Source: JACDBE01 sp963714055 (GTDB lineage Bacteria; Actinomycetota; Acidimicrobiia; Spongiisociales; UBA5794). Taken from it: 64,000 bases of DNA. The DNA is taken from positions 62,001 through 126,000 of the forward strand of contig OY970227.1 in assembly GCA_963714055.1 (NCBI GenBank), given 5' to 3'. The position numbers were made by a program, and so were the translations under genes. The notes beneath the pieces were generated by a model. That model had not been told where the DNA came from, did not search any database, and saw nothing but the letters and a program-made list of their open reading frames with translations. Shown in pieces: positions 54,932 through 63,809 of the stretch (position 1 is its first letter; every line of letters begins with the position of its first letter).

Positions 54932-55954
54932 GTGCGGGTCGACGACTTCGATTACGAGCTACCGGTCGAGTTGGTGGCACAGGAGGCCATCGAGCCCCGC
55001 CACGACGCCCGTTTGCTGGTCACCGCCACCATGGAGGACCGCACCGTCGCCGATCTGCCCGCGCTCCTCCGCCCGGGCGACCTGCTGGTGGTCAACCGCA
55101 CCCGGGTCAGGGCCGCTCGCCTGATCGGGACCAGGGTCGACACCGGCGGGACCGTGGAGGCGCTGCTGCTCCGCCGCGTCGACCCGGAGCGATGGGAGGT
55201 GATGCTGCGTCCGTCCCGGCGGTTCCGTCCCGGCGTGGCGCTGCGCTTCGATCGGATCACCGGCGAGGTGCTGTCCATGCCGGACGAAGGCGTCGCCGTT
55301 GTCCGGCTCACTGCCGGCGATGCCGACGTCGATGATCTGCTCCCCGAAGTGGGCTCCCTGCCGCTGCCCCCGTACTTCCACGGTGAGCTTGCCGATCCGG
55401 AGCGCTACCAGACCGTCTTCGCCAAGGACATCGGGTCGGCGGCGGCACCGACGGCAGGGCTCCACTTCACCCGACCCCTCCTCGACCGGTTGGCCGCCGC
55501 CGGCATAGGACTGGCGGAGGTCGATCTCGACGTCGGTCTCGACACGTTCCGGCCGATGACGGTCGACCGGGTGGCCGAGCACCGCATCCACCGTGAACGG
55601 TACGAGGTGCCGGACGGGGCCGCCGTCGCCGTCGCCGACACCCGGCGTTCTGGCGGAAGGGTGGTGGCGGTGGGGACGACGGTGGTGCGCACCCTCGAGA
55701 CGGCCGGCGCCTCCGGGAGAGTGTCGCCCGGGGAAGGCTGGAGCGAGCTGTTCATCGTCCCTGGCCATCGCTTCACCGTCGTCGACGCCATGCTCACCAA
55801 CTTCCATGCCCCCCGCACCACACTGGTGGCGCTGGTCGCCGCCGCCGTCGGCCCGGCGTGGCGTGACGTCTACCGGACGGCGGTCGAGCGCCGCTATCGC
55901 TTCCTGTCCTTCGGCGACGCCATGCTGGTCGACCCGGTGGGGGCGACGCGGTGA
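54932..55954 (+). CDS. queA: S-adenosylmethionine:tRNA ribosyltransferase-isomerase QueA
   Basis: Adds the ribosyl part of SAM to preQ1 in tRNA, giving epoxyqueuosine. 340 residues. MRVDDFDYELPVELVAQEAI, ADLPALLRPGDLLVVNRTRV and FAKDIGSAAAPTAGLHFTRP are diagnostic, as is VVRTLETA with FIVPGHRFTVVDAMLTNFHA at the C-terminus. GTG start directly after the R2 TAGCCT box. The stop overlaps the tgt start (GTGA). Confidence 0.96.
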   Translation: MRVDDFDYELPVELVAQEAIEPRHDARLLVTATMEDRTVADLPALLRPGDLLVVNRTRVRAARLIGTRVDTGGTVEALLLRRVDPERWEVMLRPSRRFRPGVALRFDRITGEVLSMPDEGVAVVRLTAGDADVDDLLPEVGSLPLPPYFHGELADPERYQTVFAKDIGSAAAPTAGLHFTRPLLDRLAAAGIGLAEVDLDVGLDTFRPMTVDRVAEHRIHRERYEVPDGAAVAVADTRRSGGRVVAVGTTVVRTLETAGASGRVSPGEGWSELFIVPGHRFTVVDAMLTNFHAPRTTLVALVAAAVGPAWRDVYRTAVERRYRFLSFGDAMLVDPVGATR

Positions 55955-57105
55955 CCCGGGCCGTCTGGTGGGAGCGGTCGTCGGCCGACGGGGCGGCCCG
56001 GACCGGGATCCTGCACACCCCGCACGGCGACGTGCCCACGCCGGCGTTCATGCCGGTGGGCACCCGCGGCGCGGTGCGCACCCTCGACACCGCAGACCTG
56101 GAGGCGCTCGGCGCCGACATCGTGCTGGCCAACACGTACCACCTGGCGCTCCGGCCGGGCGCCGATGCGGTGGCGACACTGGGGGGACTGCACCGGATGA
56201 CCGGTTGGACCGGGCCGATGCTCACCGATTCCGGTGGGTTCCAGGTGTTCTCGCTCGACCCGGCCGTCACCGATGAGGGCCTGCGGTTCCGCTCCACGTA
56301 CGACGGGTCCACCTTCGACCTGACGCCCGAGTCGTCGGTGGCGGTACAGGAACAGCTGGGGGCGGACATCGCCATGGCCCTCGACGTGCTGGTCGGGCTG
56401 CCGGCGCCGCGCCACCTCGTCGAGGAGGCTTCCGAGCAGACGCTGCGCTGGGCGGAGCGATCGGCTCGAGCCCGCTCGCGCGCCGACCAGGGCCTGTTCG
56501 GGATCGTCCAGGGCGGCACCGAGCTCGACCTGCGGGCACGCTCGGCGGCGGCGACGGCTGCGATCGGGTTCGACGGGTACGCCATCGGCGGGCTGGCGGT
56601 CGGGGAGGCTCCCGAGGAGCGCAACGCTGCCGTCGAGGCCGTCGTCGGCGAGCTCCCCGACGACGCCACCCGCTACGTGATGGGCCTGGGCGATACCGAG
56701 GGGCTTCTCGACGCCGTGGCCCGCGGCGCCGACTTGTTCGACTGCGTCATCCCCACCCGGCTGGCGCGCCACGGCAAGGTGCTGCACCCCGATGGCGACT
56801 TCTCCGTCAAGCTCGCCCGCTGGGCCCGATCGACCGAGCCGTTGGATCCCGCCTGCGCCTGCTCCACGTGCCAGCGCTATCCCCGCGGCTACCTGCGCCA
56901 CCTCTTCGCCGTCGGCGAGGCGACCGGGCCACGCCTGGTCACCATCCACAACCTGCACTACACCCTGCAGCTGATGCGCTCGGTGCGCACCGCCATCGCC
57001 GCCGGGACCTTCTCCGAGTTGCACGCCGGCCTGGTCCGGCGCCGGCGGCCACCTCCCTTCCCCGAACGGGCCACCGATACGGATTGCGCGATGAGAGGTA
57101 ACTAA
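55951..57105 (+). CDS. tgt: tRNA-guanine transglycosylase
   Basis: Exchanges guanine 34 for preQ1 in GUN-anticodon tRNAs. 384 residues. The general acid region MLTDSGGFQVFSL, the nucleophile Asp in LFDCVIPTRLARHG, GIVQGGTELDLR and the zinc site CACSTCQRYPRGYLRHL with the later His are all present. It works directly before QueA in the queuosine pathway. No other queuosine gene is in the window, so preQ1 may be made elsewhere or imported. Confidence 0.96.
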   Translation: MTRAVWWERSSADGAARTGILHTPHGDVPTPAFMPVGTRGAVRTLDTADLEALGADIVLANTYHLALRPGADAVATLGGLHRMTGWTGPMLTDSGGFQVFSLDPAVTDEGLRFRSTYDGSTFDLTPESSVAVQEQLGADIAMALDVLVGLPAPRHLVEEASEQTLRWAERSARARSRADQGLFGIVQGGTELDLRARSAAATAAIGFDGYAIGGLAVGEAPEERNAAVEAVVGELPDDATRYVMGLGDTEGLLDAVARGADLFDCVIPTRLARHGKVLHPDGDFSVKLARWARSTEPLDPACACSTCQRYPRGYLRHLFAVGEATGPRLVTIHNLHYTLQLMRSVRTAIAAGTFSELHAGLVRRRRPPPFPERATDTDCAMRGN

Positions 57106-57108
57106 CCT
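57103..57108 (+). promoter_or_regulatory. TAACCT -10 box for yajC-secDF
   Basis: TAACCT formed by the tgt stop codon and following bases, 54 bases before yajC; a second AAGGAGG at 57151 is the yajC ribosome binding site. Confidence 0.35.
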
Positions 57109-57162
57109 GACGGCACACCCGGCGCGGCGTCCGTGCCGGGTTCCGTCCGCAAGGAGGACTTC

Positions 57163-57489
57163 GTGGGATACCTCGCCACCGTGCTGCTCGCCACCGAAGC
57201 GGCCGAGTCGGAGCCGTCTGGCTCGGTGTTGACGCTGGTGCTGCCGCTGCTCGTGCTTGGCGGTCTCTTCTACTTCATGATCGTGATGCCGCAGCGGCGC
57301 CGGGTGAAGGCCGCCGATGCGATGCGGAACTCGGTCGATGTCGGCGACGAGGTGCGCACCATCGGAGGGATGTACGGCCGGGTGATCGCCATCGACGACC
57401 ACGACGTCACCCTCGACGTCGGCAACGGCACCAAGGTCAGGTTCGTCAAGAAGGCGATCGCCGACCGCGTCGGAGGCGACACCGGGTGA
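57163..57489 (+). CDS. yajC: Preprotein translocase subunit YajC
   Basis: Small inner-membrane partner of SecDF. 108 residues with one membrane segment (LVLPLLVLGGLFYFMIVMPQ) and a cytoplasmic KOW-like tail (VGDEVRTIGGMYGRVIAIDD). The GTG is chosen because AAGGAGG lies five bases upstream. The stop overlaps the secD GTG by four bases. Confidence 0.93.
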   Translation: MGYLATVLLATEAAESEPSGSVLTLVLPLLVLGGLFYFMIVMPQRRRVKAADAMRNSVDVGDEVRTIGGMYGRVIAIDDHDVTLDVGNGTKVRFVKKAIADRVGGDTG

Positions 57490-59081
57490 ACCGCCGCCGC
57501 TTGTGGGCCTCCATCGTGGTCATCACGGCCATCGCATGGGGGTCGACGATCTACGCCGTGGTCACCGGCTGGGGACCGACCCTGGGACTCGACCTGAGGG
57601 GCGGCTTCTCCGTGACCCTGGTCGCCCCTGACGGCACCGACGCCGCCGTGCTCGACAAGGCGGTGGAGATCATGCGCCAACGCATCGAGAACCTCGGGTC
57701 CGTGCAGGAGCCGGAGATCTCGGTGCAGGGCAACCGCTCCATCCTGGTCCAGCTTCCCGGGGTGGAGGACCGCGACCGCGCCCTGGATGCGGTGGGCACC
57801 ACCGGGACCCTCAGCTTCCGCCCGGTGCTCGAGGTCGGCGTGGTCAGCCCCGCCTTCACCAACGGCACCCTGCCGCTGCCCGAGGAGCTGCAGGGCACCA
57901 CCACGACCACCGTTCCGGAGGGGACATCGACCACGCTGGGCGACGGCTCCTCGACCACCACCGGTCCCGACGAGACGTCGACCACCACGACCACGGTTGC
58001 TCCGGTCATCCCTGACAACATGGACCCGGAGACCGGGCTCACCATCGTCGACGACGTGGACGCCGAGGGGTACCTGCAGGGACGCGACGGGCTGGTCTAC
58101 CACGTCGGCCCGGCGTTCCTCACCGGCCAGGACATGACCGGGGCCCAGGCAGGGTTCGTCGGCAGCCTCGACGGAGGGGTCATCGTCGACCCCGAGTTCA
58201 CCTCGGACGGCGCGGTCAAGTTCGAGGACGCCACCGCCATCCTCTCCCAGTACCCGGTGGGCGACCCGCGACGCCAGATGGCGATCGTGGTCGACGGGGA
58301 GGTCAACTCGGCCCCGGCCATCGCCGAGTCGGTGGCACCGGGCACCCCGCTCGAGGCCGACCAGGTCTACATCACCATCGGCACCTCGGAGAACGCCCAG
58401 GCCGAGGCCGAGGACCTGGCCACCATCCTGCGTTACGGCGCCCTGCCCACCACGCTCGAGCGGGAACGGGTCGAGTCGGTTTCGGCTTCGCTCGGCGAGG
58501 ACGCCCTCCGCGCCGGGTTGATCGCCGGCATCGGCGCCCTCGTGGTGGTGGCGATCCTGTTCGTCCTCTACTACCGGGCGCTGGGTCTCATCGCCGTCGT
58601 CGGGTTGAGCATCTTCGGGTCCCTGCTCTTCCTGGTGTTCGGCCTGTTGAGCGAGTTCCAAGGAGCGACGCTCACCCTGGCGGGGGTCACCGGGATCATC
58701 GTGTCGATCGGGATCACCGCAGACTCCTACGTCGTCTTCTACGAGCGGGTCAAGGAGGACCACCGCAAGGGCCGGGCGCTACGCCCCGCCGTGGACCACG
58801 GCTTCAAGCGGGCCTTCCGGACCATCCTCACCGCCGACTTCATCGCCTTCGCCGGCTCGGTCCTGCTGTGGATCCTCGCCATCGGCCCGGTGAAGGGTTT
58901 CGCCCTGGCCCTCGGTCTGTCGACGCTGATCGATGTAGTCGTCGCCTGGTTCTTCACGAGGCCGGCGGCGATGCTGATGGTGCGCGGCCGGCTCGGTGAG
59001 GGCGCGGGGTACCTCACCATCGAGTCTGCGATGGGTGGGCCGGCTCCGCTCGCCGCGGAAGGGGCGGAGGCCCCGGCATGA
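57486..59081 (+). CDS. secD: Protein translocase subunit SecD with Thr-rich insert
   Basis: Proton-driven accessory of the Sec translocon, about 531 residues, six membrane segments. GLDLRGGFSVTLVAP is the first periplasmic motif; the conserved D-GG region and AGLIAGIGALVVVAILFVLY to GIIVSIGITADSYVVFYERV carry the proton path. Between the P1 subdomains (about residues 140-180) is a long Thr/Ser/Pro-rich insert (TTTTTVPEG, TSTTTTTVAP), likely a flexible extracytoplasmic linker. Overlaps yajC and secF by four bases each. Confidence 0.95.
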   Translation: MNRRRLWASIVVITAIAWGSTIYAVVTGWGPTLGLDLRGGFSVTLVAPDGTDAAVLDKAVEIMRQRIENLGSVQEPEISVQGNRSILVQLPGVEDRDRALDAVGTTGTLSFRPVLEVGVVSPAFTNGTLPLPEELQGTTTTTVPEGTSTTLGDGSSTTTGPDETSTTTTTVAPVIPDNMDPETGLTIVDDVDAEGYLQGRDGLVYHVGPAFLTGQDMTGAQAGFVGSLDGGVIVDPEFTSDGAVKFEDATAILSQYPVGDPRRQMAIVVDGEVNSAPAIAESVAPGTPLEADQVYITIGTSENAQAEAEDLATILRYGALPTTLERERVESVSASLGEDALRAGLIAGIGALVVVAILFVLYYRALGLIAVVGLSIFGSLLFLVFGLLSEFQGATLTLAGVTGIIVSIGITADSYVVFYERVKEDHRKGRALRPAVDHGFKRAFRTILTADFIAFAGSVLLWILAIGPVKGFALALGLSTLIDVVVAWFFTRPAAMLMVRGRLGEGAGYLTIESAMGGPAPLAAEGAEAPA

Positions 59082-60184
59082 GAGAGTTGCTCGGCAGGCT
59101 GCACCGCGGGGACACCGACTTCGACTTCATGTCGCGGAAGAACCTGTACTTCACCATCGCCGCGCTGCTGGTGGGGATCTCGGTGTTGTCGATCGCCATC
59201 CGTCAGTTCGACCTGAGCATCGAGTTCACCGGGGGCACCTTCCTCGAGGCGCCCAACTCCAGCGGTCTCGACCTGGGCGGATACCGCGATGCCGTCGCCG
59301 CCGTCGGGCAGGGCGACGCCCGCCTGCAGTTCGTCGGCGACGACGACGAGGGCGTGACCCTGGCCACCGAGTCGCTCGGCAACGAAGACCTCGATGCCCT
59401 CATCGAAGCGTTCGCCGATGCTGCCGGCGTCGACTCTGACCTCGTCACCGTCGACGCCGTCGGTCCGACCTTCGGGGCCGAGATCACCCGCCGCGCCATC
59501 CAGGCGCTGGTGGTGTTCCTGCTGGTGGTCGCCGCCTTCATCTCCCTGCGGTACGAGTGGAAGATGGCGGTGACCACCCTGGTGGCGGTGTTCCACGACC
59601 TCATCGTCACCGCCGGCATCTACTCGATCCTCGGTTTCGAGGTGACCCCGGCGACGGTGATCGCGGTGCTCACCATCCTGGGCTACTCGCTGTACGACGG
59701 GGTGGTGGTGTTCGACAAGATCGACGAGAACGTCCATGCCCTGGGCGAGAAGCTCACGTTCATCGAGATCACCAACCTCTCGATGAACGAGGTGTTGATG
59801 CGGTCGTTGATCACCGTGCTCACCACCTTGATCCCCATCGGCACTCTGCTCTTCGTCGGCTCGTTCCTCCTCGGCGCTCGACCGCTCGAGGACTTCGCCC
59901 TCGCCCTCTTTGTCGGGGTCGCCGCCGGCACGTTCTCCTCGCTGTTCCTGTCCACCCCGCTGCTGGCGGTGTGGAGGGAACGGGAGCCGCACTGGCAGCG
60001 GATGCAGCGCCGGGCAGAACGCCGCGGCGGCGCGCCCGCAGCGGGGGTCGCCGGCCCGCCTGTATTCGACGACGAGGTGGTCGTTGCCGCCCCCGTCGCC
60101 ACCACCACCTCGGGCGAGGTGGTGACGCAGGTCTCCGGCGACGTGGTGGCCCGCCCACCCCGCCAGCGCCGTAAGCGCCGCTGA
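59078..60184 (+). CDS. secF: Protein translocase subunit SecF
   Basis: Partner of SecD, 368 residues, six membrane segments. FDFMSRKNLYFTIAALLVGI starts the protein; FTGGTFLEA, ALVVFLLVVAAFISLRYEW and AVLTILGYSLYDGVVVFDKI are the family signatures, and TTLIPIGTLLFVGSFLLGAR follows. A basic, Val-rich C-terminal tail of about 50 residues extends beyond the membrane part. Last gene of the yajC-secD-secF operon. Confidence 0.95.
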   Translation: MRELLGRLHRGDTDFDFMSRKNLYFTIAALLVGISVLSIAIRQFDLSIEFTGGTFLEAPNSSGLDLGGYRDAVAAVGQGDARLQFVGDDDEGVTLATESLGNEDLDALIEAFADAAGVDSDLVTVDAVGPTFGAEITRRAIQALVVFLLVVAAFISLRYEWKMAVTTLVAVFHDLIVTAGIYSILGFEVTPATVIAVLTILGYSLYDGVVVFDKIDENVHALGEKLTFIEITNLSMNEVLMRSLITVLTTLIPIGTLLFVGSFLLGARPLEDFALALFVGVAAGTFSSLFLSTPLLAVWREREPHWQRMQRRAERRGGAPAAGVAGPPVFDDEVVVAAPVATTTSGEVVTQVSGDVVARPPRQRRKRR

Positions 60185-60237
60185 GCACCGATCCAGCGTC
60201 GCTGGTCACCGGTGCCGGAAGCTCGCCGATCGGGCGG

Positions 60238-60243
60238 TAGGAT
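60238..60243 (+). promoter_or_regulatory. TAGGAT -10 box, leaderless apt
   Basis: TAGGAT, six bases, then the apt GTG at 60250. Confidence 0.5.
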
Positions 60244-60249
60244 CATGGA

Positions 60250-60781
60250 GTGACCGCCGACCTCATCCGCGGCCTGATCAGAGACGTCCCAGACTTCCCC
60301 AAGGCGGGGGTGATGTTCAAGGACATCACCCCCGTGCTGGCCGACGCCGGGGCATTCGACAGCGCCCTCGACCTGATCATCGGCCCATTCCGCCGACACC
60401 GGGGTGACCAAGGTGGCCGGCATCGAGGCCCGCGGCTTCATGTTCGCCGCTCCCATCGCCTGCCGGCTCGACGCCGGGTTCATCCCCATCCGCAAGCCGG
60501 GCAAGCTCCCCCGTGAAGTCGTCGAACAGGAATACGCCCTCGAGTACGGCACCGACGCCCTCCAGGTCCACGCCGACGCCATCGCCGCAGGGGACCGGGT
60601 CCTGGTGATCGACGACGTGCTGGCCACCGGGGGCACCGCGGCGGCGTCGGTCGACCTGCTCCACCAACTCGGGGCGGACGTGGTCGGGGTGTCGGTGCTG
60701 CTCGAGCTGGTCTTCCTCGGGGGGCGGGCCAAGCTCGACCATGTCGCCTTCCATGCCGTGGTCAGCGATGGCGAAGTCTGA
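60250..60781 (+). pseudogene. apt: Adenine phosphoribosyltransferase, one frameshift
   Basis: Salvages adenine to AMP with PRPP. The first piece reads IRGLIRDVPDFPKAGVMFKD to LDLIIGPF; an extra base near 60390 (TTCCGCC for TTCGCC) shifts the frame, and the second piece continues ADTGVTKVAGIEARGFMFAA, RKPGKLPREVVEQEYALEYG and the PRPP motif VLVIDDVLATGGTAAASVDL. Corrected length of about 176 residues is normal. Since apt is widely conserved in this neighbourhood, an indel error is more likely than a real defect. The stop overlaps the rel start by 14 bases. Confidence 0.88.
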
Positions 60782-62969
60782 GCCCGCCGCGGCGGCACCA
60801 CCGTTGACGGTGGACCCCCAGACGGACGAGCTCTTCGCCCAACTGGTCGCCGAGTTCTCCTCCGTCCACCCCGACGAGGACACCGGGCCGATCGTCCGAG
60901 CGTACGAGCTGGCCCAGGTGCTCCACGCCGGGCAGAAGCGGGCGACCGGTGACCCCTACATCGTCCATCCGCTGATCGTCACCGGCATCCTCGCCGGGTA
61001 CGGAATGGACTCGGCGACGCTGCAGGCGGCGCTGCTCCACGACACCGTGGAGGACACCCCGGCCACCCTCGACGCCATCGCCGCCGACTTCGGGCAGGAG
61101 GTCGCCTCGCTCATCGACGGGGTGACCAAGCTGGACCGGATCGAGTTCTCCTCACGGGAGGAGGCCCAGGCCGCCACCATCCGCAAGATGGTCATCGCCA
61201 TGGCGCGGGACGTCAGGGTGCTGCTCATCAAGCTGGCCGATCGGCTCCACAACATCCGGACCATCGACCCGTTGCCCCCCGAGAAGCAACGCCGGATCGC
61301 CGAGGAGACGCTGGAGGTCTACGCACCGCTGGCGCACCGCCTCGGCGTGCAGGAGATCAAGCACGAGATGGAGGAGCGCTGCTTCGCCGTCCTCTACCCG
61401 AAGCGGGTGGCCGAGCTGGAGGGGCTGGTGGCGAAGAGGGCCCCGGAGCGGGAGGCGTCGATCGAGAAGGCGACCCTCGACCTCGAGGCGGCGCTCGAGG
61501 CGGCCGGGATCGAGGCGGACATCAGCGGCCGGCCCAAGCACCTCTACTCGATCTACCGCAAGATGGTGACCAGTGGGCTCGAGTTCGAGGACATCCACGA
61601 CCTCATCGGCATCCGGGTGCTGGTCGACGACAACGCCGGCTGCTACGCCGTTCTCGGGCTGGTCCACAGCATGTGGCCGCCGATCTCGGGACGGTTCAAG
61701 GACTACATCGCCATCCCGAAGTTCAACCTGTACCAGTCGCTGCACACCACCGTGGTCGGGTCGGACGGCAAGCCGCTCGAGGTGCAGATCCGCACCCGCG
61801 ACATGCACCGCAAGGCGGAATACGGCATCGCCGCCCACTGGCGGTACAAGGAGACGGGCGGGGCCGAGGTCCCCTTCGTCGGCGACCTCGTCCACGAAGA
61901 GGCGACCGACCCCCAGGAGTTCCTCTCCAACCTGAAGCTGGACCTCTACCAGGACGAGGTGTTCGCCCTCACCCCCAAGGGCGACGTGCTCACTCTGCCA
62001 AGGGGCTCGACCCCGGTCGACTTCGCCTACAGCATCCACACCGACGTCGGGCATGCCTGCGTCGGCTCCAAGGTCAACGGGCGGTTGGTGGCGCTCGACA
62101 CCGAGCTCGCTTCGGGGGACATCGTCGAGATCATCACCTCGAAGGGCAAGGACCCGCGGCCGTCGCGGGACTGGCTCGACTTCGTCAAGTCGGGTCGGGC
62201 GGCGGGCAAGATCCGCCGTTGGTTCACCCGGGAGCGCCGCGACCAGTCGCTGGCCGACGGCAAGGAGTCGGTGGCCAAGGCGCTGCGCAAGGAGGGCATC
62301 AGCCTGAAGGCGGTCGATCGCGACGGGCTGCTGCTCGAGGTGGCCGAGGACCTGGGGCACCGGGACCTCGACGCCATGTACGTCGCCATCGGCGACAACC
62401 ACGTCAGCACCAACACGGTGATGCGGCGGCTGGAGCGGTTGATGGCCGGCGCCGAGTCGGGGGACGACGAGCTGGAGTCGGTGCCCTCTCTGCGGCCCCG
62501 ACCCCGGCGGCTCGGCGGCGGGATCATCGTCGAGGGGATGGAGGACCTGCTGGTGCGGCTCGCCCGGTGCTGCTCTCCGGTACCGGGCGACGACATCGTC
62601 GGCTTCGTGACCGTGGGCCGCGGGGTGTCGGTACACCGGGCGGACTGCGCCAACATCGGCGCCCTGGGGGAGCGGGCGGAGCGGATGATCGACGTGTCGT
62701 GGTCGCTGCATCAGGAAGGCTCGTTCACCGTCTGGTTCCAGATCGAGGCCCTGGACCGGCCCAAGCTCCTACGGGACGTCACCACCGTGCTCGGTGAGCT
62801 CGGGGCGAACATCGTCGGGTCGTCGTCGGTCACCGGCAGCGACCGCATCGCCGTGATCCGCTTCGAGATCGAGATCTCCGATACCAATCGGCTGGAGCGG
62901 ATCCTCGCCGAGCTCCGTGGGATCTCCGGGGTGTTCGACGCCTACCGCCTGGTGCCGCAGAACACGTGA
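60768..62969 (+). CDS. rel: Bifunctional (p)ppGpp synthetase/hydrolase Rel
   Basis: Stringent-response enzyme of 733 residues. Order: HD hydrolase domain (YIVHPLIVTGILAGYGMDSA, LLHDTVEDTPATLDAIA), synthetase (GIRVLVDDNAGCYAVLGLVH, RFKDYIAIPKFNLYQSLHTT with RxKD marking the bifunctional type), TGS (FALTPKGDVLTLPRGSTPVD), a helical/zinc-finger region (ARCCSPVPGDDIVGFVTVGR) and ACT at the end (WFQIEALDRPKLLRDVTTVL). The ATG at 60768 lies inside the apt 3' end. This places rel after apt as in other Actinomycetota. Confidence 0.96.
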   Translation: MAKSEPAAAAPPLTVDPQTDELFAQLVAEFSSVHPDEDTGPIVRAYELAQVLHAGQKRATGDPYIVHPLIVTGILAGYGMDSATLQAALLHDTVEDTPATLDAIAADFGQEVASLIDGVTKLDRIEFSSREEAQAATIRKMVIAMARDVRVLLIKLADRLHNIRTIDPLPPEKQRRIAEETLEVYAPLAHRLGVQEIKHEMEERCFAVLYPKRVAELEGLVAKRAPEREASIEKATLDLEAALEAAGIEADISGRPKHLYSIYRKMVTSGLEFEDIHDLIGIRVLVDDNAGCYAVLGLVHSMWPPISGRFKDYIAIPKFNLYQSLHTTVVGSDGKPLEVQIRTRDMHRKAEYGIAAHWRYKETGGAEVPFVGDLVHEEATDPQEFLSNLKLDLYQDEVFALTPKGDVLTLPRGSTPVDFAYSIHTDVGHACVGSKVNGRLVALDTELASGDIVEIITSKGKDPRPSRDWLDFVKSGRAAGKIRRWFTRERRDQSLADGKESVAKALRKEGISLKAVDRDGLLLEVAEDLGHRDLDAMYVAIGDNHVSTNTVMRRLERLMAGAESGDDELESVPSLRPRPRRLGGGIIVEGMEDLLVRLARCCSPVPGDDIVGFVTVGRGVSVHRADCANIGALGERAERMIDVSWSLHQEGSFTVWFQIEALDRPKLLRDVTTVLGELGANIVGSSSVTGSDRIAVIRFEIEISDTNRLERILAELRGISGVFDAYRLVPQNT

Positions 62970-63024
62970 CATTCCCGGGCCGTAGTGGCACCGGTGCGGC
63001 GCCGGTTGATGGCAGACTCGACCG

Positions 63025-63685
63025 GTGGCGGTGCTGATCGACGGCAAGGGCCTGTGGGTGGCGGACACCAACTGCTATGTGGTGGCCGCCGCTCCGGGTG
63101 AGCCGTGCGTGATCATCGATGCCCCTCCGGACATCGCCGGGATCGGGCAGCTGGTGTCCAAGCACCGCCTGGTACCCGCCGCCCTGCTAGTAACCCACGG
63201 TCACGTCGACCATGCCGGCGGGGGAGCGGTGGCGGCCGGTTACGGGATCGGCGCCCACCTCCACCCCGACGACGAGTTCCTCGCCCTCGACCCCGCCGGC
63301 CAGATCCGGATGCTGTTCGGGCCGGTGACCGACGATCAGGCCGCCGGCTTCCGGTTCCCGAGCGACTACGTCCCGCTGGTCGCCGGGGATCGTGTTGGAG
63401 CTGGCCGGGCTGGCGATCGACGTGATGCACACTCCCGGCCACACCCCGGGCCACTGCTGCTTCCATCTCGCCGGCGAGGGGGTGCTGTTCACCGGCGACC
63501 AGCTCTTCGCCGGGTCGATCGGCCGCACCGACCTCCCCGGCGGCGATCTCGACGCCCTGGTTCGCTCGATGGCCGGCGTGCTCGCCCTCGACGACGCCAC
63601 CAGGATCCTCCCCGGCCACGGACCGGAGACGACGGTGCGTCGCGAGCGGCTCACCAACCCGTTTCGGCACCTGTGGGAGGCTTGA
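63025..63685 (+). pseudogene. Metallo-beta-lactamase-fold hydrolase, one frameshift
   Basis: Glyoxalase II-like hydrolase, probably for a thioester. The metal motif is LLVTHGHVDHAGGGAVAAGY and the second His cluster HTPGHTPGHCCFHLAGEG; GDQLFAGSIGRTDLPGGD holds the bridging Asp, and ATRILPGHGPETTVRRERL the last His. The frame changes near 63394 (GTGTTGGAG), just before the second cluster. Corrected length of about 219 residues is normal. The GTG start follows a CAGACT box by six bases. In mycothiol users such enzymes can act on mycothiol conjugates, but that is only a possibility. Confidence 0.82.
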
Positions 63686-63726
63686 CGACGCGGAGCCGGC
63701 GACTGCGGCATATCGGAGGGTCGCAG

Positions 63727-63806
63727 GACCCCCTCCCCGTCCCCTGCTCGCCTTCGGCGGGACCCGGACACCCCTCCCCCCAAAGGGGGAGGGGAAAGGG
63801 TTTCAG
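63727..63806. repeat. R4 repeat, single copy with terminator-like hairpin
   Basis: ACCCCCTCCCCGTC, GCTCGCCTTCGGCGGG and a CCCCTCCCCC/GGGGGAGGGG hairpin in the order of the R4 family. It lies between the convergent hydrolase and permease genes, so a two-way terminator is plausible. Confidence 0.6.
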
Positions 63807-63809
63807 GCG

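Noticed and set aside
57270..62711. Long antisense frames over secD, secF and rel
   Set aside because: No domain recognisable; the sense genes are full length and well conserved.
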